Shown: positions 36,040 through 45,280, counted from the stretch's first letter. The stretch is DNA of 48,641 nt from Streptomyces sp. PH10-H1 (GCF_030063355.1 NZ_JASISZ010000063.1:1-48641), one strand, 5' to 3'. The notes: generated from the sequence alone by a model not told the origin. Program-made: numbers and translations.

Positions 36040-37158
36040 TCAGCAGGCGAGGGTGAGCGGCGGCCGCCACACCTGCCCGTCACCCGCGGTCCCGGACGGG
36101 GTGCCCATGGTCAGCGGCACGAACAACAGGCCCGCCGCGGTCTGGTTGCGGGTCCCGGTCCACAGGTCGATGCCCTGGTATGCCTGCCCGTCGATCACGG
36201 ACACCGTGCGGGGTTGGCCGCCGCAAGACCCGGCGGAGATGTCGCGGCGGGCGGCAACCGGCAGGCCAGCGGCGGCCAGGTTCGTTGGGGCCGTCCAGGG
36301 GCCGAGCAGGTTCGGCGAGGTGGCGTATCCGGTCGCAACCCCGGCGCAGTAGCCGCACATCGGGTCAGAGTATGTACTCACCCACAGCCCCGTAGCCGGA
36401 TCCTGGAATGCCCCCGGCCCCTCTATCCCGTTCGGCTGGCCGAGGTTCGCGAGGTTCGTCTGACCAGCGCCAGTCCCGTTCGACCACCACTTGTCGAGCA
36501 ACTCGATGTTCAGACCGGAGGCACCGGGCAGTGAGCACTCGATGGCCTCACCAGCAGCGGGACTCCCGATGATAGCGAAGTCCCCGTTACCAATACACCT
36601 GGTCAGTGATGGTTTGTGCGTCGACCCGTAGGGCGGGCCCGCCTGCGTGCCGCACGGACCGGTCGAGCTGTTGCAGCCCATCACGTAGTAGGCGTTGGAG
36701 TGGTCGATGTTGTAGTCGGCGGGGGCGTTGAAGGCGAGCAGCCACACCCCGTCGGGGCGCTGCACGAGGCGTGCGTTGAAGCAGCCGGCGCCGTAATGGC
36801 CACAGAGTTGCTGCCACGTCCAGGCGTTGCGGGTCCACCCGGACTGCGCGTTGATCGTCGACTTCGGGTCGAAGAGGAGCTTGGGCGTCGACCACGGTCC
36901 GGCCAGCGACGGAGCGGTGGACACGCCGAACCCGCAGAACGGGGTGCCGTCCGTCTGCCACGTGAAGCCGCAGCCGTACATCGTGCCCGTCAGGACGAAC
37001 GTCGCGCCGTCCTTCGTCAGCATGCCGTCGTGTAGATCGACTCCGGTGACCTGGAACGCCACCGGCGCCACAACGGCCTGCGACGCGGGCGCTCCACCAC
37101 CGAGCAGCATCGCGGCGGAGAGGACCAGGGCGGCGAGCAGGGCGCGTATGCGGGTCAC
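36040..37158 (-). CDS. Secreted five-bladed-propeller glycoside hydrolase-like protein (GH43-like)
   Basis: A 372-residue exported protein with signal peptide MTRIRALLAALVLSAAMLLG. The mature part has propeller hallmarks: FVLTGTMYGCGF, FGVSTAPSLAGPWSTPKLLF, RPDGVWLLAFNAPADYN, FQDPATGLWVSTYSDP and ATSPNLLGPWTAPT. Repeated SxSLxGPW motifs are typical of GH43/GH32-type folds. Cys-rich segments suggest disulfides. Catalytic acids cannot be assigned with confidence. A secreted glycosidase inside a plasmid-like block is unusual cargo. Confidence 0.68.
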   Translation of the reverse strand: MTRIRALLAALVLSAAMLLGGGAPASQAVVAPVAFQVTGVDLHDGMLTKDGATFVLTGTMYGCGFTWQTDGTPFCGFGVSTAPSLAGPWSTPKLLFDPKSTINAQSGWTRNAWTWQQLCGHYGAGCFNARLVQRPDGVWLLAFNAPADYNIDHSNAYYVMGCNSSTGPCGTQAGPPYGSTHKPSLTRCIGNGDFAIIGSPAAGEAIECSLPGASGLNIELLDKWWSNGTGAGQTNLANLGQPNGIEGPGAFQDPATGLWVSTYSDPMCGYCAGVATGYATSPNLLGPWTAPTNLAAAGLPVAARRDISAGSCGGQPRTVSVIDGQAYQGIDLWTGTRNQTAAGLLFVPLTMGTPSGTAGDGQVWRPPLTLAC

Positions 37159-37195
37159 GGCGCCTCCAAATCAGGGGTCGTGAAGGGTTGGCGGG

Positions 37196-37540
37196 TTACG
37201 CAGTCTCGATGATCGGGGCGGAGAGCGGGGCCTTCTTCGCCGCGGCGGCCAGCATGTGGTGATGAATGGCGTCGACGCGGGTGCGTGCCTCGGCCGCCAC
37301 CATGGGGTCCCGGATCACGACGAGCGCGTTGTCCTGCAACCCCTCACCGGAGGCTGACCAGTTGGTGCTGCCGGTGATGACGTCGAGTCCGTCGACCACG
37401 ACCTCTTTGAGGTGCATTATTTGTCCGCGCTCCGAGCGGCCGACCGCGATCGACGAAGCCGGGTACGCCTCGTGCGCCAGGATCTCCCGCGCCCCGGTGA
37501 CGTCGGGCGAGAGCGTTATCTGTCCGACGACTACCGCAGC
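37196..37540 (-). pseudogene. C-terminal remnant of a PLD-like protein
   Basis: The frame ITLSPDVTGAREILAHEAYP, then SERGQIMHLKEVVVDGLDVI and GSTNWSASGEGLQDNALVV contains the HxK motif and GSTNW of phospholipase-D-superfamily proteins of the type found on actinobacterial elements. The N-terminal half is replaced by sequence that reads better on the other strand (37547-37860), so the gene is truncated. Confidence 0.65.
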
Positions 37541-37546
37541 CACCTG

Positions 37547-37860
37547 ATGCGTGACGTGACCTCCATCCGTCTCGCGGTCACCCCCCGCGCCCGGGCCCCC
37601 ACCGCGCCGTTGCTGCACGCCGGCGGGTTCGACGTTCGGCCCACGGCCCACGGCGGGCGGCGGGCGGCGGCATCGTTGCGCAGGGAGGCGGCACCACGAT
37701 CCGACTCGACGCCGTTGCACGCGACAAGGTGGGCCTGCGGCAGGTCCAGATGTCGCTCAACCGGCCCGTCAAGTACCGGCAGGAGGAACGAATCGGCCGG
37801 TCGACTCTCATCGTCGGCCCGGGCACCCGCGCTGTATGGACTTTCGACGACACAAAATGA
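37547..37860 (+). pseudogene. Frameshifted small unknown gene
   Basis: Two good coding stretches lie in different plus-strand frames: VTSIRLAVTPRARAPTAPLL from 37556, and TTIRLDAVARDKVGLRQVQ followed by MSLNRPVKYRQEERIGR, ending AVWTFDDTK at 37860. A repetitive GGCGGGC tract between them is the likely site of the lesion. Its stop codon touches the end of the IS605 element. Family unknown. Confidence 0.4.
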
Positions 37861-37984
37861 CGTACTCCCCGTCCAAAGGACGGGGATTCCTGCCACGTCG
37901 CCTGACCATCTCGGTGGCTTCCTGCTTCAATGCGCCGTGCCGGAACTCTCGCCCTGGTCCTACCTGCGCTCCGTGAGGCGTTTA
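37855..37984 (-). mobile_element. Right end of an IS605/IS1341-type element (TnpB 3' end, omega-RNA region)
   Basis: On the minus strand this stretch follows the end of the tnpB frame and carries the hairpin TCCCCGTCC-TTT-GGACGGGGA (37866-37886 on the plus strand). The GAATCCCCGTCC...GGACGGGG(A/T) form is typical of right ends of actinobacterial IS605-type elements. In such elements the right-end transcript is the guide (omega) RNA of TnpB, and the guide would be the sequence beyond the end, here inside the 37547-37860 frame. Confidence 0.7.
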
Positions 37985-39191
37985 GTGCTGAATTCCTCAA
38001 ATGCAGTAGACGTAACGTCTGCGGAGGTGTCGGGTGGGTGGTGTGGGTCGGCCCCAGATCCAGGGTCTGGCGCGGGCGTTGAGTTGGATTGTCGCGAGTT
38101 CGGTGGCGTGCGTGATTTCGTTGGGTCCGGCGAAACTTTGGCCGGCGAGTGCGGCTTTGCGGAAGATGCGCCACCAGCCTTCTTGGAGGTTGAGCCAGCA
38201 AGCGCTAACGGGTATGAAGACGTGGTGGATACGGGGGTGGTCCTCGAGCCAGGTTCGGGTCGAGAGGCTGTTGTGCGAGGACAGGTTGTCGGTCACCACA
38301 TAGATGTCGCCTGCAGGGTTGGCTTCCTCGAGGCGTTGGAGGAACTGCTGGTAGAAGGCACTATTGCGAGACGGAGCGGTCATGGTGACCTGCTGCCCGT
38401 CCCGGACACGAGGGCCGCCGTAGACCCAGGTTTTCTCCGGGCCGCGGCCGTAGTCGAGTTCTGCTTTGATGCGATGTCCGTCCGGCGACCAGCCCGGCGC
38501 CGGCGGGAAGGTGCGCGGGATTACCGGTCCGAGCTCGTCGACGCAGATGACCGTCGCGTCGGCGGGCGGGCAGGTGTAGAGGCCGACGACCCGCGTCCTT
38601 TTCCCTCAAAATCCCGGTCCTTCGAACGGATCCAGGAACGGGTGCGGCGCCATCGGACGCCTTCGGCCACCAGGATTCTGCGGACTTGGGACCGGCCCAC
38701 TTCGATGCCGCCGCGGCGGGCCGCCTCAGCCAGGGCGTCGAGTGTCCACTGCGGTGCCCCTGACTCGTCCTGCGCCGCCAGTTCGCCGTCCTCGTGCCTG
38801 GTCAGACGCCCCGGTGGCGCCTGTCTGACAAGCGCGATGATTCGGGACCTCTCGACCTCGGTAATCCGGCGCGGCCGGCCCGCGACCGGCCGGTCCTCCA
38901 GCCCCTCCACCCCCAGCTCAGTGAAACGGTGCAGCCACCACCGCACCGTTTTCGCATGACACCCCAGCTCCGCGGCGATCGCCGCCACCCGCAGACCGTC
39001 CCAGCTCAGAACAATGATCTGTGCTCTGAGTACCAGGTCAGCCGGTGCCTTCCGCGCTCTCGTCAGCCGGTCGATCATCAGCGCCTCATCCGGACCCGAA
39101 GCAGGCCGAGCCCGCAGTAACCCCGGCATAATCCACCCCCAGCGCACTCCCCAACAAACCCTTTATACCCATAAGTTGAGGAATTCAGCAT
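37985..39191 (-). mobile_element. Complete IS630-family insertion sequence
   Basis: Ends are GTGCTGAATTCCTCAA (37985-38000) and, inverted, ATGCTGAATTCCTCAA (39176-39191), flanked on both sides by TA, the IS630/Tc1 target. Removing the element and one TA rejoins the TnpB frame (AAGRA to KRLTERR then stop), so its insertion into the IS605-type element is directly readable. Confidence 0.85.
37997..39129 (-). CDS. IS630-family transposase, probably made by -1 frameshifting
   Basis: The first frame (from ATG 39129) encodes the helix-turn-helix region: VLSWDGLRVAAIAAELGCHA, KTVRWWLHRFTELGVEGLED. The second frame carries the DDE core: VICVDELGPV, VVTDNLSSHNS, and WLNLQEGWWRIF, ending at 37997. The frames meet at G-GGA-AAA (plus-strand 38599-38605), a canonical -1 slippery heptamer. 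Slipping there yields EGKRTRVVGLYTCPP, as expected for the family. All three catalytic residues are present, so the element may still be active if frameshifting occurs. A simple disabling mutation is the alternative. Confidence 0.82.
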
Positions 39192-39302
39192 TAGCCCGTC
39201 CGGCGGCCAGGAGGTTGCGTGCGGCGGTGACGTCGCGGTGGTGGACGGTCCCGCACTGGCCAGGCGCGGCGCCCAGCCGATGCCCGTGCTCGTCGTGGCA
39301 CA
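39192..39302 (-). pseudogene. C-terminal fragment of TnpB (IS605 OrfB)
   Basis: The minus-strand frame HGHRLGAAPGQCGTVHHRD, then VTAARNLLAAGRA is the end of a TnpB zinc finger and its last RuvC motif (RDxxAARN). It is interrupted by IS630 and continues at 37984 with KRLTERR and stop. The rest of TnpB, about 350 residues, is gone. It belongs with the right-end region at 37855-37984. Confidence 0.72.
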
Positions 39303-39687
39303 TCTCGCCGGCGCGGCCGCCCTGGCCTGGATCGTCAGGTCCTACCTGATGTGGGGCACGGAAGGACACCGACTTCTGGCGGCGTATCCGGCGCCGTATG
39401 TCGCGGCGTACACCGTCATGTTCGTGCGCCAGCGGAACGCGGGCCGGGTTGGAAACAACTGGGCGCGCGAGGAATGGCGCATGCATCTGGTCGGCTTGTG
39501 CCTGGCCCCCGCGCTCTCCGTCACCGCGGCGCTGCCCCTTGAGCGGTACCTGGGGCTGAATTCACCCCGCGGGACCAACTCCCCACTCCCGCTCCGCAGA
39601 GTGGACCATTGGCATACCACCAGTTTGGTCTTGGCCTTCAGCACTTTGGGGGCCTCCCGTCCGTCGCCGCGGATGCCGGCCCGGTGA
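39280..39687 (+). CDS. Possible membrane protein fragment
   Basis: A frame from ATG 39280 with good third-position bias and three hydrophobic stretches: VLVVAHLAGAAALAWIV, YPAPYVAAYTVMFV and HLVGLCLAPALSVTAALP. After about residue 100 the composition deteriorates. It overlaps the TnpB fragment on the other strand at its start. It may be a truncated real gene or a shadow. Confidence 0.3.
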   Translation: MPVLVVAHLAGAAALAWIVRSYLMWGTEGHRLLAAYPAPYVAAYTVMFVRQRNAGRVGNNWAREEWRMHLVGLCLAPALSVTAALPLERYLGLNSPRGTNSPLPLRRVDHWHTTSLVLAFSTLGASRPSPRMPAR

Positions 39688-39714
39688 GGCACAGCGCGCG
39701 GAGGAGCGGTGGCG

Positions 39715-40412
39715 TCAGAAGCGAATGTCCGGGGCCTGGAGGACGATGCGCAGGAGCTCGTCGGCGCGATCGGCGTCGATCTCGTTGCGGAGCCAGACAT
39801 TCTGCTTGGCGTCGGCGGCCGGATCCTCGCTGACGGTCACCCAGAGCAGCAGACCCACAGCACCGCGGGGGCGTGGCCGGCCAGTTGGACGCCGAGGCCG
39901 ACCGGTACGGCGACGCCGATCCGCGGCGGCGGGGTGCCGTCGAAGTCGGGGGAAGCGAAGTCCGAGGGATCGTGCCCAGCGAGGACCAGTGGCCTGTCGG
40001 TGACCTGCAGCCAGTGCACCTGTATGCCCTCTGCGATCCGGTCGAGTGTGATCGACAGCCAGCCCCGCACCGTCGCCTCCGGGTCGGGGAACCAGCTCAG
40101 CGGGCCGTCGGGGTCCGTGGCTCGGCGCAGGTTGTCCTGAGGGGGCCCGAAGTTCTCGTTCTCAACGGGGCCCTCGAGCTCGTTGCCGTCCCGGTCCACC
40201 CGCCACCAGCGGCGGATCGACTCCGGCGGCGCCCAGGTTTCCGAGGAGGACTCCCCGGCGACCTCGTAGATCCAGCGACTCCCGTCGTCGTCGCCCGGCA
40301 GTGGCAGGTCCTGCGGCCCGACCGGTCGCAGCGTCCCCGGGGGCCGTGCGTCCTGCGGCGTGTCCAGCGGCCGTGCGTCCGCAGGCCGTCGCTTACGCCC
40401 GAAGATTCCCAT
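39715..40412 (-). pseudogene. Hypothetical gene with a single-base frameshift
   Basis: From ATG 40412 (GGGAGGACGGGA upstream) the frame encodes MGIFGRKRRPADARP, WIYEVAGESSSETWAPPES, TVRGWLSITLDRIAEGIQVH and then stops early at 39837. Adding one base in the five-G tract 39867-39871 continues the frame as GLLLWVTVSEDPAADAKQNV, then DRADELLRIVLQAPDIRF to a stop at 39715, giving about 232 residues. The lesion lies in a homopolymer and could be a sequencing error. Family not recognised. Confidence 0.65.
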
Positions 40413-40718
40413 TCCCGTCCTCCCCCTCGACCGGTGCGATTGTGCGACATCCTTACCCGGGCGGGGAGCGGGCAGGCGGGAACCCAAGGGTTTCCTTGAC
40501 GTCCCCCCCGCCCTCATGGGCGGGATTTCCCCCTTGTTCTTGTTGGGGGTTCTGCGTCACCAGTAGATCCAACCTCGACGGCCAGCTCGTAAGTGATCAG
40601 ACGATGGCGGAACCGTCCACCTGGGATCAGACTGATGTCGCACATACCCGCCGTCCGCATGTGTCCCCCGGGTGCGGGTAGGCGACGGGTCACCGCAGGA
40701 CGCAGTCAGGGAGATCGC

Positions 40719-42029
40719 ATGACGGCCTACCCCAGCCGAACTCAGCACCCCGGCCCCCGTGCAGGCGAGATCGTCGGCGGCCGCTACCGCCTGGACGAAC
40801 TGTTGGGTGCAGGCGGCACCGCGGATGTCTTCCAAGGAACCGACCTGCAGCTGCCACGCGAGGTCGCGATCAAGGTATTCAGACCCGGCGCCACCGCGGT
40901 GACCGCGGACGGATTCTGCAAGGAAGCGGTGCTCCTGGGCCGGCTCACCCACCCTGCTCTCGTCCCGGTCTACGACATGGGACGGCATGAAGGCGGCGCC
41001 TACGTGGTGATGCATCTGATCAAGGGCGCCACCTTACGCGAGCGCTTAACCGACGGCCCTCTCAGTGGGGAGCAGGTGGCACGCCTCGGCGTCCAGCTGG
41101 CTTCCGCGCTGGCCCATGTGCACGCGGCGGGCATCATCCACCGCGACGTGAAACCCTCCAATATCCTGCTCGGTCCCGATGACGCCCCCTATCTGGCGGA
41201 CTTCGGGCTCTCCCGTCTCATCGATGAACCCAGTCGCGCCGAGCCGGGAACGGTTGTAGGCACCGCCCCCTACCTGTCCCCCGAACAGGTTCTCGGTAAA
41301 GGCTCCGGACCCGCCAGTGACATCTACGGCCTGGGTCTGGTCCTGCTCGAAGCCCTCAAAGGCGAGAGGGAGTATCAGGGAGCGCCCCCGGAAGTCGGCA
41401 CCGCCCGTCTGATCCGCCCCCCGGAAATCTCCCGGTGCGTGCCCGAACCGCTGGCGTCCGTCATCGAAGCGATGACCCATACCGAACCCAGCGCGCGGCC
41501 CGAGGCCACTCAATGCGTCCAACTGCTCCAGGACGCATACGCCCCATGCATCCTGAGCGCGGCGGGCGAAGCGGTCGCGCTGGCTGCGAGAGACACTGCA
41601 TTCCATCGCGCACACACCGGCTCTGACCATCCCGCCACTCCTCCACGCCGGGGAGGTCTTTCGCCCCGGCGACGGCGCGTTCTGGTCGCGGCGTTGGCCG
41701 CCGGAGCCCTCTTAGGTGCTGCCGGAGCGACCCTGTCGACCTTTGGCGATCAGCCCGCCACCCCCGATGCGGCCGTCGATCACCCCACACCCAGCAGCAG
41801 TGCTCCCGCCCTGCCGTCTCCGTCGCGCGCCGCCACGCCCGTTCCGCCTTCCGCCGCCGCGTCCGCCACTGCGCTCGCGCTCGCGCACGCGTCGCGCCAG
41901 TCATCGGCTTCGCCGTCCCAGGGGCCGATAGACACCTCGGGTGAATCGGGTGAAGCCGATAACGGTCCCGGCAAAGGGAAGAGCCAGGACAAATCCCACG
42001 GCAAGAAGACCGGCCAACCCGCCGAGTAG
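40719..42029 (+). CDS. Membrane-anchored Ser/Thr protein kinase
   Basis: A 436-residue eukaryotic-type (PknB-like) kinase. Kinase motifs in order: Gly loop LLGAGGTADVF, Lys in REVAIKVF, HRDVKPSNILL catalytic loop, ADFGLSRL (DFG), and the GTAPYLSPEQ activation segment. Kinase homology ends near residue 280. A basic stretch and one membrane segment follow at about 315-335 (VLVAALAAGALLGAAGATL), then an extracellular Ser/Pro/Ala-rich tail without PASTA repeats. AGGGAG precedes the ATG. It is flanked by unrelated genes. Confidence 0.92.
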   Translation: MTAYPSRTQHPGPRAGEIVGGRYRLDELLGAGGTADVFQGTDLQLPREVAIKVFRPGATAVTADGFCKEAVLLGRLTHPALVPVYDMGRHEGGAYVVMHLIKGATLRERLTDGPLSGEQVARLGVQLASALAHVHAAGIIHRDVKPSNILLGPDDAPYLADFGLSRLIDEPSRAEPGTVVGTAPYLSPEQVLGKGSGPASDIYGLGLVLLEALKGEREYQGAPPEVGTARLIRPPEISRCVPEPLASVIEAMTHTEPSARPEATQCVQLLQDAYAPCILSAAGEAVALAARDTAFHRAHTGSDHPATPPRRGGLSPRRRRVLVAALAAGALLGAAGATLSTFGDQPATPDAAVDHPTPSSSAPALPSPSRAATPVPPSAAASATALALAHASRQSSASPSQGPIDTSGESGEADNGPGKGKSQDKSHGKKTGQPAE

Positions 42030-42127
42030 CAGGCACCGCGGCCAGGCCCAGCTTCCACGGCCGGTGATGCGCCCTCCTCCTGGGTGGAGTAGGTGCCGGC
42101 GCCGGGATCTGCGGCTGCGGGCGCAGG

Positions 42128-43378
42128 TCAGTAGCGCACCGGGAGGGTGAGCAGTCCCCGGGCGCGCATCGAGGGCCGCCAACGCAGGGCTTCGGGAGGG
42201 ACGTCGAGGGTGAGGTGGGGGAAGCGGTCGAGGAGCGCGGCGAGGGCGATCTCGGTCTCCAGACGGGCCAGGGGTGCTCCGAGGCAGTAGTGGATGCCGT
42301 GCCCGAGAGCGAGGTGGCCGGTGGCGTCGCGGGTGATGTTGAGGTGATCGGGGTCGGCGAATTGGTGGGGGTCGCGGTTGGCTGCGGCCAGGGACAACAG
42401 GACCGTCTCGCCGGCCGGGATCGTGACGCCGCCGATGGTGACGTCCTGCAGGGGAAACCGGCGGATCGCCAGCGCTGCGGGCCCGTCGTGCCGGGCCAGT
42501 TCCGAGACCGCGCTGCTCAGCCGACTTCGGTCCGCGCGCAGCGCTTCGAGTTGGTCGGGCGCGGTGAGCAGGGCCAGGGTGGCATTGCCGATGAGGTGGA
42601 TGGTGTTTTCGTATCCGGCGAACAGGATGAGGAAGGCCAGCGACATCAACTCGTCCTCGCTGAGCCGGTCCTTACCGACACCCTCACCATCACCCTCGCC
42701 GCCACCCACCTTGGAGTGGTTCTCGTCGCGTGCGGCAATCATCGCGGAGAGCAGATCGTCGGCCGGATAGTTGCGCTTGTCGGCGATCAAGTGGGTGAAG
42801 TACCCCAGCATGATCCCGACCGCTTCCCTGGCGCGGGAGGGCTGGGCGGGGTCCGGGGTGATCAGGGAGTCGGTCCAGGACCGGAAGTCCCTGCGGTCGG
42901 CGGGGGCCACGCCGAGCAGGTCGCAGATGACGGTAACCGGCAGCGGGGCTGCGTACGACGCGATCAGATCTGCACGACCGAGCGGGGCGATGGCGTCCAG
43001 GAGGCCGTCGGCGATCCGCCGGATCGGGGCGCGCAACTCCTCGATCCGGCGGGGCGTAAACGCCTGGGAGACCAGCCGGCGGATACGGGTATGGTCCGGC
43101 GGGTCCATGTTCAGCAGGTTCGCGTCCAACGCGGGCGGCAGAGCGAGTCCTTGGTAGCCGCCGGGCCGCGCGTTGCGCTTGTCCAGAGCGAGCCGCGGAT
43201 CCGCCAGGGCCCGGCGCACATCGGCGTAGCGGGTGACCAGCCAGGCCGGCAGTCCATCCGTTCCGGTGATCCGGTGAACGGGCCCGGCCTCGCGCAGCCG
43301 CGCGTACACGGTGTGCGGATCGTCGATCAGCTCGGCGGGGTCAAAGGGCTGTGAGTGGCCGGACGTTGTGGTGGGCAT
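42128..43378 (-). CDS. Cytochrome P450
   Basis: A 416-residue soluble bacterial P450. The I-helix is LMSLAFLILFAGYENTIHLI, where the usual acidic/Thr pair reads EN-T. The ExxR region lies around ELARHDGPAALAIRRFP. The haem-binding loop is HLALGHGIHYCLGAPLARLE, with the Cys ligand. Such class I P450s hydroxylate antibiotics, terpenes or xenobiotics using ferredoxin, and no ferredoxin gene is adjacent. A run of Gly/Glu codons near 42690 (GGGEGDGEG) is a low-complexity insertion in the G-H loop region. Confidence 0.93.
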   Translation of the reverse strand: MPTTTSGHSQPFDPAELIDDPHTVYARLREAGPVHRITGTDGLPAWLVTRYADVRRALADPRLALDKRNARPGGYQGLALPPALDANLLNMDPPDHTRIRRLVSQAFTPRRIEELRAPIRRIADGLLDAIAPLGRADLIASYAAPLPVTVICDLLGVAPADRRDFRSWTDSLITPDPAQPSRAREAVGIMLGYFTHLIADKRNYPADDLLSAMIAARDENHSKVGGGEGDGEGVGKDRLSEDELMSLAFLILFAGYENTIHLIGNATLALLTAPDQLEALRADRSRLSSAVSELARHDGPAALAIRRFPLQDVTIGGVTIPAGETVLLSLAAANRDPHQFADPDHLNITRDATGHLALGHGIHYCLGAPLARLETEIALAALLDRFPHLTLDVPPEALRWRPSMRARGLLTLPVRY

Positions 43379-43687
43379 GACCCCACCATAAATACACCCA
43401 CCTCACCAACTCACCACCGACCACCGACGCCCACACGAGAGCGCAAGCCATTGAGGGGCGCGCGGGTGCCCGGCCTCCTTCAAGCGAATGTGCTGGGCAC
43501 TCACCATGTTCTGGATACGCGGACACGTTCGCCCTCTCCGTGACCTGCCTGCGCACCGTACGGCGGCGTTGGCGTCGATACGCACGCAGGTTCCGGCCGG
43601 GCGGGAAGGCGGCGACCCGAGCGTCCTGCTCGGCGGCGGCCCGGTGGTCGCTCAGCGTCCCGTAGACCTTCCTCGCTGCAGTGGGAC
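43379..43687. other. Region without a convincing gene
   Basis: No start-supported gene or known domain. A minus-strand stretch near 43560-43680 (KVYGTLSDHRAAAEQDARVA) has coding-like composition and may be a gene fragment. Confidence 0.4.
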
Positions 43688-44563
43688 TCAGGCCAGGACG
43701 GCCGGTCTGAGCACTTCTTCACACCACTGGCGAAAGCTGGTGGGGGTGGTGGATTGCGGGGTGTCCGACTCGGCGTCGTAGACACCCTTGTTCTGGGCCT
43801 CGGCCATGTCGGCCAGGCCCTGCGCCCACGCCTCGGACATTCCGTACTGCATCATCGCCGTCTTGTAGTCCGGGCCGGGGACCTGCTGGAACCGGACCGG
43901 CCGCTCCAGCACTTCGGACATGACCTTCGCCATGTCGTTGGGGGACAGATCATCGGGGCCGACCACCGGGACGCCGCTCTGCCCGCTCCAGGAGTCGTCG
44001 AGCAGCAGCTCGGCAGCGACCGTGGCGATGTCGCGAGTGGCGACGGTCGAGAGATTGCGATCTGCGGAGTTCGCCAGGAGGATCATCCCCTTGCTCTTGA
44101 TCGCCTCTACCTGGTTGAGCATGTTCTCCATGAAGAACGGCATACGCAGCGCCCGGTGGCTCACACCAGTGCTCTCGATCAGATCGTCCATCACGTACGC
44201 GGGCGACAGCAGCCCGGCGTTCTTGCCGAACTCGCGACCCAGGCTCGAGACGCCGATCACGCGCTTGACCCCTTGGCTCCTGATCGCCTCGCATGCCGGT
44301 CGGCCGAAGTCCAGGTAGTAGTCCTCGGCGTTCTGGGCGTGAGGGTTCGGAGGCACCAACCAGAGCACGCTGGCAGCACCTGTGAACGCCTCGGTGACGA
44401 CACTGATGTCGTTGTGCGCCCCCTGCACGACCTCGATGCGCTCGCGCACACGCATGGAGAGACGAGAGGGATCACGCGCAATCACGCCGATCGTCTCCGC
44501 GCTGTCGAGGATGTCGTCGAGGACCTGGTGGCCGATCACTCCGCCACCGCGGACAGCAACCAT
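43688..44563 (-). CDS. NmrA-family NAD(P)-binding protein
   Basis: A 291-residue Rossmann-fold protein of the NmrA/SDR-a type. It has MVAVRGGGVIGHQVLDDILD (GxGxxG variant), VVQGAHNDISVVTEAFTGAA, VKRVIGVSSLGREFG and HRALRMPFFMENML, where relatives have RPxxFMEN. Members sense redox state or reduce quinone-like substrates. ATG 44563 lies inside the first codons of the divergent TetR-type gene, so the two coding ends overlap by about 36 bases. Confidence 0.8.
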   Translation of the reverse strand: MVAVRGGGVIGHQVLDDILDSAETIGVIARDPSRLSMRVRERIEVVQGAHNDISVVTEAFTGAASVLWLVPPNPHAQNAEDYYLDFGRPACEAIRSQGVKRVIGVSSLGREFGKNAGLLSPAYVMDDLIESTGVSHRALRMPFFMENMLNQVEAIKSKGMILLANSADRNLSTVATRDIATVAAELLLDDSWSGQSGVPVVGPDDLSPNDMAKVMSEVLERPVRFQQVPGPDYKTAMMQYGMSEAWAQGLADMAEAQNKGVYDAESDTPQSTTPTSFRQWCEEVLRPAVLA

Positions 44564-45031
44564 GACCGCATCATCGCCGCCGCAACCCGGCTCCTCGCCG
44601 GAGGCGGCCGCGAGGCTGTGACGATCAGGTCTGTGAGCAACGCGGCCGGCGTCCAGGCCCCCACCATCTACCGGCTCTTCGGTGACCAGCAGCGCCTGCT
44701 CGACGCGGTGGCGGCCCACGGCTTCACGACGTACCTGAGCGGCAAGACCAACGTGAAACCCAGCGCCGACCCGATTGAGGACCTGCGCTCCGACTGGGAC
44801 CTGCACGTCAACTTCGGCCTGGCCAACCCGGGCCTGTATTCGCTCATGTACGGGCGACCCCCGACCCGGCGCCTCCCCACCCGCGGCCGTCGCCGCCATC
44901 GCGATCCTCGCCGAGCACATCCACCGGATTGCCGAGACGGGCCGCCTGCGGGTCGGCGAGGAGCGCGCAGCACACCTGGTCCACGCCGTCGCTGGACCCG
45001 GCATTGCCCGGGCCAGATGCTGCTTCGGGTG
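44528..45031 (+). pseudogene. TetR-family regulator with a frameshift
   Basis: From GTG 44528 the frame gives a TetR helix-turn-helix: SNHDRIIAAATRLLAGGG, AVTIRSVSNAAGVQAPTIYR and LFGDQQRLLDAVAAHGF. A single-base change in the five-C tract 44858-44862 is needed to continue as PGASPPAAVAAIAILAEHI, then HRIAETGRLRVGEERAAHLV. The frame ends at 45031 without a normal C-terminus. It would have regulated the divergent NmrA-like gene. Confidence 0.72.
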
Positions 45032-45280
45032 AACGTGACGTCGATGGCGCGAGCGTCCGCTCCTGGGGAGACTGCTGCAACGCACATCTTGAACTCGCCG
45101 GGTTCGCCCACCCGGTGTACGAAGCGGGACAGTTGCTCGACGTCACCCGCGGCTATGCGGCCGCCCGGCAGGAGTAGCGAGCCGTCGAAGACCGCGGCGA
45201 ACGCGGGGACTGATCCTTCGGGATCCGCAGACCCAGGCTGCACGAAGAAACGTACCTTGATGAGTCCCGACTGAGGCCGG
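45020..45280 (-). pseudogene. Unidentified coding fragment
   Basis: A minus-strand frame LIKVRFFVQPGSADPEGSV, then FAAVFDGSLLLPGGRIAAGD and DARAIDVTFTRSSIW reads like a real protein. It has no clear start and runs out where the TetR fragment begins. It may be the inserted piece that truncated the TetR gene. Confidence 0.35.

Noticed and set aside
28181..37860. Whether the block is a complete AICE or prophage
   Set aside because: The regulators and small genes fit, but no integrase, replication initiator, transfer ATPase, phage structural gene or matching attachment repeats are visible, so only plasmid- or ICE-like is claimed.
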